Positions 33,964-42,656 of a stretch of 64,000 nt of DNA are shown in pieces. The stretch is from Methylobacterium fujisawaense (GTDB taxonomy: Bacteria > Pseudomonadota > Alphaproteobacteria > Rhizobiales > Beijerinckiaceae), in NCBI RefSeq assembly GCF_014138435.1, contig NZ_JACJIM010000001.1, positions 806,001-870,000 of the forward strand, written 5' to 3'. The notes beneath the pieces are model-generated. The model was not told the DNA's origin. It did no database searches and was given only the letters and a program-made list of their open reading frames with translations. Both the position numbers and the translations under genes were made by a program. Every line of letters starts with the position of its first letter. The first letter of the stretch is position 1.

Positions 33964-34419
33964 GACGACTGAATTTCCTGTCGCAAGCTGAACTGCTACT
34001 CTATCACATTCTCAATTCGACGCCAGCCATGTCGAATTTTTTCAATGGGATGGCGCCTTTCACGCATCCCGTTCGGACCGCGACCGTCCCGGAACCGCTT
34101 TCCGGCGGAGCTGGCCCGCGGGGGGACTGTCCAAGACACGGCGTGCCGCTTCGGCCGGATCGGGCGCGAGGCGGGCGACCGCGCGTGGAGAGCCCGCATC
34201 CGCCGACGCCGAGCGGCACGGTCGCCGCATGGCCGGATCGGCGGATCGGCCGCCCCGGGGGCATCGGTCAGGGCCGGGCCCGTCGCATGACGGGACAGGC
34301 GCCGGCCGTGGAGGCGCGGCGCGCAATCGGCGCCGGTGCGGGCGCGGGGGCCTGTGCCCGGGACGCCCTGTCTCGACGGGAGCGGAACCGGACGTGCCGC
34401 GTCGCTCCGGGCGGAACCG
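33964..34419. other. Gap without supported gene
   Basis: About 455 bases. Overlapping frames on both strands are Arg/Pro-rich and not protein-like. The left 80 bases are AT-rich and probably hold the promoter of the 33658 gene. Confidence 0.45.
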
Positions 34420-34671
34420 TCAGCGGGTCGCGCTGTCCTGACGCCGGGCGCGGTCGCGGCTCGGGAGCGGCGCGAGACCGTGCTCGACCCGCAGCTTGAG
34501 TCCGAGGATCCGGTTGTGCCGCGCCATGGCGCGAAGCGATTCGGCCGTCTCGATATCGCCGCGCAACTGCAGGGCGTCGGCGGCCAGCGCCATCTGGGCG
34601 GCCATGGCATCAGCCTGCAGGGCGGCGCGCGGGTCGGTCGAGGAGTGGGGCATTCCGGCCATGGCTGCCAC
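34420..34671 (-). CDS. Small Ala-rich helical protein, hypothetical
   Basis: An 83-residue frame (or 77 from Met7) whose composition is that of a real helical protein: ALQADAMAAQMALAADALQL, then RGDIETAESLRAMARHNRIL and a basic tail. No ribosome site stands out. It lies in a group of minus-strand small genes upstream of the regulator-like locus. The overlapping 233-residue frame is Pro/Arg-rich and rejected. Function unknown. Confidence 0.5.
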   Translation of the reverse strand: MAAMAGMPHSSTDPRAALQADAMAAQMALAADALQLRGDIETAESLRAMARHNRILGLKLRVEHGLAPLPSRDRARRQDSATR

Positions 34672-34758
34672 GGTGCGAGGGCTGGCCCGATCCTCAAGAC
34701 GATCCGTTAACGATATCTTAACAGCGCGCCTGGGAGGCGGCGGGTGCGGCCAGTGCCG

Positions 34759-34980
34759 TCACTTCCGGATGGGCAACCGGCCGACCAGCCAGCCGGCCTC
34801 GTTGCGCACGAGCAGGGTCCAGAGCGGTTCCCGGCCGCCTCCGGTGATCTCCTCGGCCATCTCGGCGATCACGCTGCGGGCCTCGATCAGGGCTTCCTCG
34901 AGGCCCGCGGCCTCGACGCCGACCAAGTCGCGGATCGTCTCCTCGGCATTTGCGATCTCGAAGTAGAAACGCGCCGCCAA
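34759..34980 (-). CDS. Small DUF6894-type protein (copy 2)
   Basis: A 73-residue relative of the protein at 27897-28118, the same length when started at TTG 34980, which follows GAGGAG by 7 bases. Shared pattern: RFYFEIANAEETIRDLVGVE, LEEALIEARSVIAEMAE, WTLLVRNEAGWLVGRLPIRK. A longer frame to 35040 begins at an ATG without a ribosome site. A GAACTC/GAGTTC inverted repeat lies just upstream. Function unknown. Confidence 0.77.
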   Translation of the reverse strand: MAARFYFEIANAEETIRDLVGVEAAGLEEALIEARSVIAEMAEEITGGGREPLWTLLVRNEAGWLVGRLPIRK

Positions 34981-34998
34981 CAGGATTCTCCTCGGTCG

Positions 34999-35016
34999 GA
35001 ACTCTTTCGGGAGTTC
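34999..35016 (-). promoter_or_regulatory. Inverted repeat before DUF6894 gene 2
   Basis: GAACTC, 6 bases, GAGTTC, a perfect 6-base stem ending 18 bases before the TTG start and just upstream of the GAGGAG ribosome site, as in DUF6894 gene 1. Confidence 0.5.
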
Positions 35017-35786
35017 TCTGCTATAGCCCGATGCGCGCATCTTAGCCGCGTGCGCCCTGAGATGAAGCGGTCAGAAAAGAGCAGCCGTCTTTGGCAATTC
35101 GGGTGATGCCTGTGCGCAATCTTCGCCGGATCGCCGAAGGATGGCTCGATCTAGGCCGAAGGGCGTAGCCGTCTGACACCCGCGATGTCCGGACGGTGAT
35201 GTCGGGGCAGCACGGGTGCGGATCGAAGGACGGGGGATGTCGAGCCCTGCGCGGACGTGCCGGCGCCTCCCAGGCTCCCAGGCTCCCAGGCTGGGGCGGG
35301 GGGACGCGTCCGGCGCCGCGCTGCGGGGCGCCGCCAAGCGCGAGGCGGGCGTGGCCCTGAATGCGGGTGGCGGCGGTCGGCGGCCGGGTGCGCGATGCCT
35401 GGACGGGCAGCGGCCCGCCAGCGGCCGAAGCGGCCAGTTCCGGTGCGGCCCGGCGCCCGCATGCCCGACGGGGCGGGCGACACGCTGCGCGAACTGCCCG
35501 CGACGGAGCGGGGCGGCCGGCAGGGAAGCGATCTCGACTTCGCCCGCGATGGGGCCCGTCGCCGCGCGAGCCGGGATCTGCGCCGATGATCGCGCCCGCC
35601 GGGGCGGCGCGGGCGATCCGTCCGCTTCAGGAGCCCGATGCATCAAGCGGCGGCGAGGCTGACGAGGCCCCTCCCGGGCCGATCAAGCCGTCGACCGGAG
35701 AGGAGTCCGTGAAGCCCCGCTTGGCGCCGCCGGATCGCGGTCTCGCCGGGGTCACCCTGCGACCGCGGGAGGGGCGCCGGGAGCGA
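35017..35786. other. Gap without supported gene, with short tandem repeat
   Basis: About 770 bases. Frames on both strands are Arg/Gly/Pro-rich with no ribosome sites or motifs. CTCCCAGG is repeated three times at 35267-35290. It may be decayed coding sequence, but I see no recognisable remnant. Confidence 0.45.
35267..35290. repeat. 8-bp tandem repeat, three copies
   Basis: CTCCCAGG three times, followed by CTGG. Confidence 0.85.
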
Positions 35787-36614
35787 TCAGGCCGCGGGGG
35801 CCTTCACGCTCGCCAGGCTCGAATCCTCCCGGAGGAAGTACTTGTTCGTCAGATAGGCGACTTCCGTCCGGTTCTTGGCCTTGAGCTTCTTCATGATATT
35901 GCGGACATGAACCTTCACGGTGCTCTCGCACATGTTCAGTTCATACGCGATGATCTTGTTCGGCGTGCCCTTCCGCAGCGCCCGCGCCACGCAGAGCTGC
36001 CGCGGCGAGAAGATCTCATCGTCGCCGGCCTCGACCGGCTCGTCCACCTTGATGTTGGCCAGCAGGGGCAGGAGGCACTCGGCCGGGATGTAGACGCCGC
36101 CGGCCTGCACGAGCTGGAGGGCCTGCAGGGCGATGTCGACGGAGGTCGTCGTCGGAATGTAGCCTTTGACCCCGAGCTTGATGATCCGCACGATCTGCTC
36201 GAGGTGCTCGCCGTCCGAGATGACCGCCACCGGCGGCGTGCCGGCCTCGCCCTGCAGGAAGGTCAGCTCCCGGGTGATCTCGGCCCACTCGGTCTCGGAC
36301 AGATTGCCGTCCGGCCGACAGAGGACGACCACGCTCGCCGGAACGAAGGGCGTCTGACGCTTCCACGATTCGATGTCCGCGAAGACTTCGAACGAAGTCT
36401 CCCGGTCGGCCTCGCTGAGCGAGGCGGCGAGGCATCGGCCGACGAGCTGGCGTCGATCGATGATCACGATGCGGCTGGAGCGGCCCCGGGACTGGTCCCG
36501 TTGCTCGACGACGGCCGGGTTGTCACCGGCATGTGCACCCGAAAAGCCGCCGCGGCTCTCGGCCGTGTCCCGCTCAACGATGATGAGCGCGTCTCGAGTA
36601 CCAAGACTGGCCAT
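35787..36614 (-). CDS. LuxR-family transcription regulator with degenerate receiver domain
   Basis: A 275-residue regulator. The ATG follows AGGAGGT perfectly. Residues about 46-180 form a receiver-like domain (SSRIVIIDRRQLVGRCL ... IKLGVKGYIPTTTS): one acidic residue remains where two are usual, the phospho-acceptor position reads VVVLCRPDG with Cys in place of Asp, while the Lys of VKGYI is kept. Residues about 205-265 are a LuxR/FixJ HTH: FSPRQLCVARALRKGTPNKI, ESTVKVHVRNIMKKL. Phosphorylation is therefore unlikely. It probably controls EPS and perhaps curli genes, in the manner of CsgD-type regulators; the targets are inferred from position. Confidence 0.85.
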   Translation of the reverse strand: MASLGTRDALIIVERDTAESRGGFSGAHAGDNPAVVEQRDQSRGRSSRIVIIDRRQLVGRCLAASLSEADRETSFEVFADIESWKRQTPFVPASVVVLCRPDGNLSETEWAEITRELTFLQGEAGTPPVAVISDGEHLEQIVRIIKLGVKGYIPTTTSVDIALQALQLVQAGGVYIPAECLLPLLANIKVDEPVEAGDDEIFSPRQLCVARALRKGTPNKIIAYELNMCESTVKVHVRNIMKKLKAKNRTEVAYLTNKYFLREDSSLASVKAPAA

Positions 36615-37309
36615 GAGAAATTACCTCCTTTCGAAGGAAGTCCATTGTCAGCGATGACGTGAGTACCCAATGAGCCCGCCGACGGCGTGACACTGAGATA
36701 CGCGGTCGCTCCGGTCGTCTGGGGCGATGGCCGATGACCACGGATACAATGCTAACTTTCGTAAAATCGCCTGTAAATACCCTGTATGAAATTAACTGCC
36801 TAAATTTCTTCTCTAAATACAATCATCGCTCACTACGTACGTACAGGGTGATTTGTTTGATAGCCGGTTCTTGAACTGATCGAGATGTGCATTCGCAAGG
36901 TCGTTTGTCGTCGGGCAGCGATCGGTCTCAAGATCTTTGCGAATGTAGTCCATCGTTCATCGATTTTCTGAATGATCAAACTTTGCTTTGCTTGCCTCCG
37001 CTTATTGCTAAGGCGTTTGGCTTGGCTTTCGAACCGATTTCGATGATCCGAATGCGCTTCAGGTATTCGATTGCAAGTATTCGCCCCAATGCGATCCGGT
37101 GTCAAATGATGAGGCTAAAATGCAACATATGTGGGTGTTTGTTGGGGCTGTTTTGAGTCGAGTACTGATTTCATGGGTACGCTGCGGTACCGAATGGCAG
37201 GGCATCCGGATCCGCGGCGCGGCTGGGCGTGCCGCCCGGCGCGGCGGGCGAATCAGCCCGCGCCTGCGCGCCGGAATTGCGATGCCCGGACTGCTCTGAA
37301 GAGGCCTGT
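36615..37309. promoter_or_regulatory. Long AT-rich regulatory region upstream of the LuxR gene
   Basis: About 695 bases, the most AT-rich stretch in the EPS region. It contains an inverted repeat ACCCTGTA (36779-36786) / TACAGGGT (36842-36849) and a GTACGTAC palindrome next to the second arm. Frames on either strand are not protein-like. It lies between the regulator and the end of the exoL-like gene, both on the minus strand. Confidence 0.5.
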
Positions 37310-38545
37310 TCAGTCCACCCGGACCAGGAGATCGCGCATGCCGCCGACATCGACGAACGTGGCGAGGTCGCAGGCGAGCAGGCGGGCGTGTCGCTGCGCG
37401 TAGACGGCGGGCGTCAGCGTCCGCAGGAACGCCGTCACGGAATCCGCGAGCGGCTCGGGGAAGGCCCAGCCGAGCCCTTCGGCGACCGCGTAGCGCCCGG
37501 TGGCGGTCGAGGCGCGCGCGAGCGTCAGCGCCCCGCACAGGCCGCCCTCGTAGAGCCGGTTCGGCAGCAGCCAGTCCGAATTCAGTCCGTCGTCGAGGTA
37601 ATCGACGGCCCAGCTGAAGTGGATCCCACTGTAGATCTCGGGGAGATCGCGGGGATTGGCGTAAGGACCGCGGAACGCCATGTTCGCACGGCCGTCCAGG
37701 GTTTCGGCCAGCATGTGCGGGGCTATGTCCTCCTCGGAGAGACGCCCGGCCAGGACGATCCGCACCGAGTCGCCAAGGGCGTCGGCAATGGCGGCGAGAA
37801 GCGTCAGGCTCCTGCGGCAGCGCAGCGTCCCGAACCAGCCGATCACCCAGGGCGGCTCAGCCGCGCGGGTGCGATCGAGCCGGTCCGCCACCTCGCCGAG
37901 GCGATGGCCCATGACCTTGTTCTCCAGCAGATGCCACGCGCCGGTGAAGCCTTGGACGGGCCGGAAGTACCGGTCGATGAAGTCCGGTGCGCTCACGACG
38001 AGGAGGGCGCTGCGGCGGAGGAGCCAGCGCTCGACCGTGCGGGCGATCCACCCCGGGGCGTCCGGCCGGACCATCAGCCGCTGGATGTCGAGCACCTCGT
38101 AGACGAGGCGCGCGCGGCTTCCGGCGAGGCGTGATGAGGTCCAGGCCACGAGGGCCATGTCGAGGTTGCGCACGTAGATCACGTCCGCCGCGCGCAGGTC
38201 GGGCCCGCGGCGCAGGGCGCGGAGGATGCCGAGGGCGAGGCGCGGCAGCCGGCTTGCGTAGTTCCGGTCGACGGTCCGGCCGAGCGGGACGGTGTCGTCC
38301 GCCTCCCGGGGCGTGGCTGCGCCGCCGGGTCGGGCCCGCTCGAAGGCGTAGACGACCACGGACCAGCCGGCTTCCCGGATGGCATCGACCCGCTTCCGGA
38401 CCGTCGGCTCGGCCAGATCGTGGCCGAAGAAGGCGACCCGACGGCCGGGCACGGTCTTCGGGTTCGCGACCGCCGGGGGCGCGGTGGCCGCGCCCGGCCC
38501 GAAGGCCGAGGTCCGGCCGATGCCCCGGCTGAGCGGGTCGATCAC
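37310..38545 (-). CDS. Glycosyltransferase, ExoL-like
   Basis: A 411-residue GT-B-type glycosyltransferase similar to succinoglycan enzyme ExoL. RRVAFFGHDLAEPTVRKRV is the N-terminal signature, VIYVRNLDMALVAW and LVYEVLDIQRLM follow, WVIGWFGTLRCRRSL marks the second domain and LPNRLYEGGLCGALTLA the donor-binding loop. The GTG start overlaps the stop of the ExoP-like gene (GTGA), so translation is coupled. It transfers a sugar to the growing lipid-linked unit at the inner membrane. Confidence 0.87.
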   Translation of the reverse strand: MIDPLSRGIGRTSAFGPGAATAPPAVANPKTVPGRRVAFFGHDLAEPTVRKRVDAIREAGWSVVVYAFERARPGGAATPREADDTVPLGRTVDRNYASRLPRLALGILRALRRGPDLRAADVIYVRNLDMALVAWTSSRLAGSRARLVYEVLDIQRLMVRPDAPGWIARTVERWLLRRSALLVVSAPDFIDRYFRPVQGFTGAWHLLENKVMGHRLGEVADRLDRTRAAEPPWVIGWFGTLRCRRSLTLLAAIADALGDSVRIVLAGRLSEEDIAPHMLAETLDGRANMAFRGPYANPRDLPEIYSGIHFSWAVDYLDDGLNSDWLLPNRLYEGGLCGALTLARASTATGRYAVAEGLGWAFPEPLADSVTAFLRTLTPAVYAQRHARLLACDLATFVDVGGMRDLLVRVD

Positions 38546-40899
38546 AGAGCCGCCTGGGTTGCGTCGTGGGGCCGCCGCGGGGCCGTGGCCCAGCGCCGGA
38601 GCGCGCTCCTGAGGCCGCCCCGCCGGACCGTCGTCCCGTCGCTCGTCTTGTTGAGCACGATGCCCAGGACGGTGCTGCCGCTCGACTCGAGATCGTGGAC
38701 GGCGGCGGCGACCTCGTCGATGCTCGTCCGCCCCGCCTCCACCACGATGATCAGACCGTCGAGGCTGTCGAGGAGCGGCTGAAGCGTGGGCAATTCGTCC
38801 ACCGGCGGCAGATCGACGACGACGCGGTCGAGGGTGGTGCGCTCGTCCCCGACGACGGACGCGACGCCCTCCGGGGTCATCAGGTCGCTGAAATGGGGGT
38901 CGTTCGGGTGGCGGTTCCCGCAGGCGAGCAGGCGGACTTCCCCGGGCTGGGGCCGGACCGCCTCCGTGGCGCAGCAGCGGCCGGCGAGCACATCGAGCAG
39001 GCCGCGCTGGTCCGTGGCCCGGTTGATCTGCGAGAGCGTCGCCCGCCTGACGTCCGCGTCGATCACCAGCACCCGCCCGGCGCTCGACCGGACGCGGGCG
39101 AGGAGCTGGCCGAAATTGCTCGCGAACAGGGTCTTGCCCGCGCCGGACCCCACCGAGGTGACGCCGATCGCGAAGACCGCACCGCGGCGATCGCTGCCCA
39201 GCACATGGGCCTTCAGGCTGTGCAGGCGCTCGACGAAGACCGATTGGGGCATGAACCGCACCGCGCTCGCCTTGAACGCTTCGACATTGGCCGGGCGCTG
39301 CGCCTCGCTGGCATGGGCCTGAGCCAGCGCCAGGGCGGCCCGGAAGCCCGGCTCGCGCCGCAGCTCGGGGAGAGCGGCGAGGCAGGTCAGGCCGTGGCCG
39401 GTGAGCTGCCGGGGCGAGCGGATCGTCCGGTCGAACCAGTGCCGCGCGAAGGCGCCGCTCACCCCGAACCCGGTGCCGACGAAGAGGCCGAGGAGCAGGA
39501 TCAGGCTGCCGCGGGGCGCGCTCGGAGCCTCCGGCACGGTCGCCGGCGTGATCACGTGGGCAGAGGGCTGCGGATAGGATTGCTGGTTGACGGCGTCGAT
39601 GTAGCGCTGGAGCAGGTTCGTGTAGATCTGGTCGTAGGTCTCGGCGGTGCGGTCGAGTTCTTTCGCCTTGACCCGGGCATTGCTCATGATCAGCGTCTTC
39701 GAGATCAGGGCGTCGAAGGCCGCCGTCATGCTGTCCTCACGTGCCTTGGCGACCTCGTAATCGTGGTCCAGGGACATGGCGAGGCGCTCGAGTTCGGTGC
39801 GCAGCGACTGCTTGGCCGCCTGAATGTCCCGCTGGATCGCCTGGACCGCCTCGTGGTCGGGGCCGAGCCGGCGCTTCAGGTCGTCGGCGCGCTGCACGAG
39901 GTCGACATATTGCCGGCGCAGCTGGATGATCACGCTATCCTTGAAGGCCTCGGTGATCCCGGGATCGGCGATGTCCGAATCGAGGAGCCCGCGGATCTGG
40001 TCGCGCACCGCCCGGGCATCCATGGTCTTGGCGCGGGCCGCGGCCACGGCGGTGTTGAGCTCCTCCACCTGCTGCTCGCCCACGAGGCCGCGCTTGCCCA
40101 GGTCGATGATGGTGTGCTCGGCCTTGTAGGTCTGGGCCTCGCGCGAGGCCTGGCTGGCGCGCTGCTGGAGTTCCTTCAGCCGCGGCAGCATCCACTCGCC
40201 GGCGACCTTCCAGATCTGGGCCCGGTTTTCCAGCTCGGTGCTGACATAGGCCTCGGCCACCGCGTTCGCGACGGCGGCGGCGGTGGTCGGGTTGTCGGCG
40301 CTGTACCCGACCTCGATGACGTAGGCCGCGCCGATGCGGTTGGCCTCCACGTTCTCCCGGAGGGTCCGTGCCTGGCTCAGTTCCGGGCTCACGGGGGCAG
40401 TCTCCCGGACCGGCGGTTCGGTGCCGATCAATCGATGGGGGAGCGCCTTGAGGGCCTTCACGACCTCACGGATCTTCGCCACCAGCGGGTGCGAGGGCAC
40501 CGCGAGGTCCTGCAGGGGGGGGAGGCCGAGCCGGCGCACGGCGGCCAGCGCGATCTTCTCCGAGCGTATGTACTCGACCTGGCTCTCCACCTCGGCGATC
40601 TCGAGCGGGGCCCCGGCATTGGGCGTGTCGCGGGCCGTCACCGGGCTGGTGCGGCTCTCGATGTAGATGCGCGTCCGGGCCGTGAAGATCGCGGGCGCGG
40701 TCGCGACGTAGAATCCGGCGCAGACCAGGCCGATGGTGGCGAAGACCAAGATCGACCGCCAGTTCTGCCGGGCAATCGTCAGGATGGAGACCTGCGCCTC
40801 CGTCTCGGACGAGAACGGCAGGCTGCGCCAGGGGCCCGTCCCACCGGCGCGGGCCGCACCGATCGGCAGGAAGGACGCGCTGGTCGAGTGTCGGTTCAT
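38542..40899 (-). CDS. Polysaccharide co-polymerase / Wzc-type ATPase, ExoP-like
   Basis: A 785-residue inner-membrane protein that controls chain length and export. An N-terminal Wzz domain (SILTIARQNWRSILVFATIG first helix), a long periplasmic coiled coil (about 215-440) and a second helix (SLILLLGLFVGTGFGVSGAF) lead to a cytoplasmic ATPase domain: Walker A VTSVGSGAGKT (about 580-590), Walker A' RVLVIDADVRR, Walker B RVVVDLPPVDELP. No tyrosine occurs in the last 195 residues, so the usual C-terminal Tyr cluster of BY-kinases is missing. GAGGAGAG precedes the ATG. Next genes: exoL-like downstream, exoF-like upstream. Confidence 0.92.
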   Translation of the reverse strand: MNRHSTSASFLPIGAARAGGTGPWRSLPFSSETEAQVSILTIARQNWRSILVFATIGLVCAGFYVATAPAIFTARTRIYIESRTSPVTARDTPNAGAPLEIAEVESQVEYIRSEKIALAAVRRLGLPPLQDLAVPSHPLVAKIREVVKALKALPHRLIGTEPPVRETAPVSPELSQARTLRENVEANRIGAAYVIEVGYSADNPTTAAAVANAVAEAYVSTELENRAQIWKVAGEWMLPRLKELQQRASQASREAQTYKAEHTIIDLGKRGLVGEQQVEELNTAVAAARAKTMDARAVRDQIRGLLDSDIADPGITEAFKDSVIIQLRRQYVDLVQRADDLKRRLGPDHEAVQAIQRDIQAAKQSLRTELERLAMSLDHDYEVAKAREDSMTAAFDALISKTLIMSNARVKAKELDRTAETYDQIYTNLLQRYIDAVNQQSYPQPSAHVITPATVPEAPSAPRGSLILLLGLFVGTGFGVSGAFARHWFDRTIRSPRQLTGHGLTCLAALPELRREPGFRAALALAQAHASEAQRPANVEAFKASAVRFMPQSVFVERLHSLKAHVLGSDRRGAVFAIGVTSVGSGAGKTLFASNFGQLLARVRSSAGRVLVIDADVRRATLSQINRATDQRGLLDVLAGRCCATEAVRPQPGEVRLLACGNRHPNDPHFSDLMTPEGVASVVGDERTTLDRVVVDLPPVDELPTLQPLLDSLDGLIIVVEAGRTSIDEVAAAVHDLESSGSTVLGIVLNKTSDGTTVRRGGLRSALRRWATAPRRPHDATQAAL

Positions 40900-40991
40900 G
40901 GCTCTCTCCTCACCGCGGCGGACACCGCCTCGGAGCGCTCTCTGTCAAAGGGGGTGTCGGCTCGGCCCATGGGGTGCCGAACCGGGGGGCG

Positions 40992-42311
40992 TCAGTTCTG
41001 GCCGGCTCCGTCACCGATGCCCCGCAGGGTGGGATCCGGCTTGAGCGCGACCTCCAGGACGTCGCCCGGCTGAAGCTCCATGTCCTCGGCGGCGTCGAGC
41101 TGGGTCCGGGACGTGCTGCCCTGGCGGAAGACCGAGATCGCGGCCTGCGCCCGGCTTCCGGATAGGAGCTGGGCCCGCAGGGCGCCGGTGTAGACGAGCT
41201 TGTCGTTGATGCTGTTCAGCTTCGAGCGAAGTGCCGACAGGTTGCTCTCCGCGGCCTGGAGCTTCTCCAGGGCGTCCATGGCCTGCAGGTCCTCGACCCG
41301 CTCGAGCTTGCGGGCGACGTCGCTCTTGTCACGGTCGAGCTGGGTGAGCTGGACCGTCGTCTGCAGGGCGCGGGTCGAGGAGAGCAGCACCGCCCGCCGG
41401 GCGTCGGTCAGCCGCGTGGTGACCACCGCGCCGCGCTGGAACAGGGCACGCACCGTGTCGTACTCCTCGGCATCGGCGTTGACGCCCTCCTTCTCCTTGA
41501 CCTGCTGCTCGCTGAGATTGGCGTACTGCGTCTGGGCCCGGGCGAGGGAGCGCTGCAGATGCTCCTTCTCCTTCGCGATGTCGGTCAGCTGGATCCGGAG
41601 CTGCTGCTCGGCGAGCTTCTGCGCCGGTGTCGGGCGGCCGCCCGAGGCGGCCTGCGGGTCCGCGGCCGGGGCGCTCCTGTCCCGCGGCGCGGCGATGATC
41701 GCCTTCAGGCGCCAGATCGTCGCATTCTCCCGCGCGATGCTCGCCCAGGTCGCGTCGTAGTCGGCGCGCAGGTTCGCGGATTCGATGATCGGGTTCTCCA
41801 TCCGGAACCGCAGGAGATTGTAGCCGCCCGCGAGGGCGACCGCCTGCCGGACGGTCATGCCCGGATGGAACGGGTGCTCGCCCTGCTTGGTCACGTCGCC
41901 GCTCAGGTAGATCGGCTGGTACTTCGCGACCCGCACGCCGATCTCGTCCGGCTCGATCACGGCGATCGTTTCCCTGCCGTCCGGCCCGCGCTGCCGCACC
42001 GCCTTGGCGGCCAGGGTCTTCTGCAGGTTCCGGCGCAGCTCCGCGAGGGTCAGGCCGGCGGCCGGCACGTCCCCGAGCAGCGGGACCATGAGGGCGCCAT
42101 CGGTCGAGACCGTGGATTCCTGCTTGAAGTTCGGGAGGCTCAGGGCCGACACCTCGATCGTGTCCCCGGGGGCGATCCGGTACTCCGCCGCCGCGGGGAC
42201 CGTGAACAGGGCGAGCAGGCAGGCCATGATGCCGGCTCGGGAGGCGCGCCGGGTGACGGCGGACCGATATCCGGCAGGCATAGGCTCAGTCTTCGCCAGA
42301 ATCCTCGACAC
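40992..42311 (-). CDS. Polysaccharide export outer-membrane protein, ExoF/Wza-like
   Basis: A 439-residue exported protein. The GTG at 42311 has GAGGGG seven bases upstream; an ATG at 42281 is a shorter option. The signal peptide ends at VPAAAEY. The Poly_export domain begins YRIAPGDTIEVSALSLPNF, followed by an SLBB domain (PIYLSGDVTKQGEHPF, TVRQAVALAGGYN), a coiled-coil stretch (about 215-380) and a C-terminal segment MELQPGDVLEVALKP. It lacks a lipobox, like ExoF rather than Wza. It would link the ExoP-like protein to the outer membrane. Confidence 0.9.
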   Translation of the reverse strand: MSRILAKTEPMPAGYRSAVTRRASRAGIMACLLALFTVPAAAEYRIAPGDTIEVSALSLPNFKQESTVSTDGALMVPLLGDVPAAGLTLAELRRNLQKTLAAKAVRQRGPDGRETIAVIEPDEIGVRVAKYQPIYLSGDVTKQGEHPFHPGMTVRQAVALAGGYNLLRFRMENPIIESANLRADYDATWASIARENATIWRLKAIIAAPRDRSAPAADPQAASGGRPTPAQKLAEQQLRIQLTDIAKEKEHLQRSLARAQTQYANLSEQQVKEKEGVNADAEEYDTVRALFQRGAVVTTRLTDARRAVLLSSTRALQTTVQLTQLDRDKSDVARKLERVEDLQAMDALEKLQAAESNLSALRSKLNSINDKLVYTGALRAQLLSGSRAQAAISVFRQGSTSRTQLDAAEDMELQPGDVLEVALKPDPTLRGIGDGAGQN

Positions 42312-42656
42312 GCGTCGTCCCCTCGAATGCGCTGCCATGTCCGGGCGTGGCCATCGAGCGGCGAACCGCGCGTCGGCCTCACGGGCTTATGGGTGGCTGA
42401 GGCGGCATGATGCGTAACGGCAAAGTCCGCCGGGACTCCTCCAAAAGGTGGGCCGGCGCCGTCCCGTCGGGGCAGGATCCCCGCCTTTCGGCGTAGGCGC
42501 GGCGACCGGAGCGCCGCCGGATCGCGACGGCCGGCAGCATCGGGCAGACGCTATTCGCCTTTCGACGGACGAACGACATCGAAAGCCTGGGTTCCCGGCC
42601 ACCTGCAGCTCTGTGCAGCTTTACCGCACGGAAATTCGGCGGGTGGAGCGACCGGT
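42312..42656. promoter_or_regulatory. Divergent promoter region, exoF-like / nucleotide-sugar operon
   Basis: About 345 bases between divergent operons. AT content rises near 42620-42720, and the plus-strand operon starts there. No operator recognised. Confidence 0.45.

Noticed and set aside
33996..34697. A 233-codon minus-strand frame in the small-gene region
   Set aside because: Pro/Arg/Ala-rich and unlike a protein; the 83-residue frame in the same place is more plausible.
27839..36840. Shared 8-mer ACTACGTA upstream of DUF6894 gene 1 and of the LuxR gene as a common operator
   Set aside because: Only two copies, and roughly 0.4 copies are expected by chance from base composition, so it is not significant on its own.
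36833..37105. A 90-codon frame in the AT-rich region
   Set aside because: No ribosome site, no hydrophobic core or motif, and it lies in a likely regulatory region.
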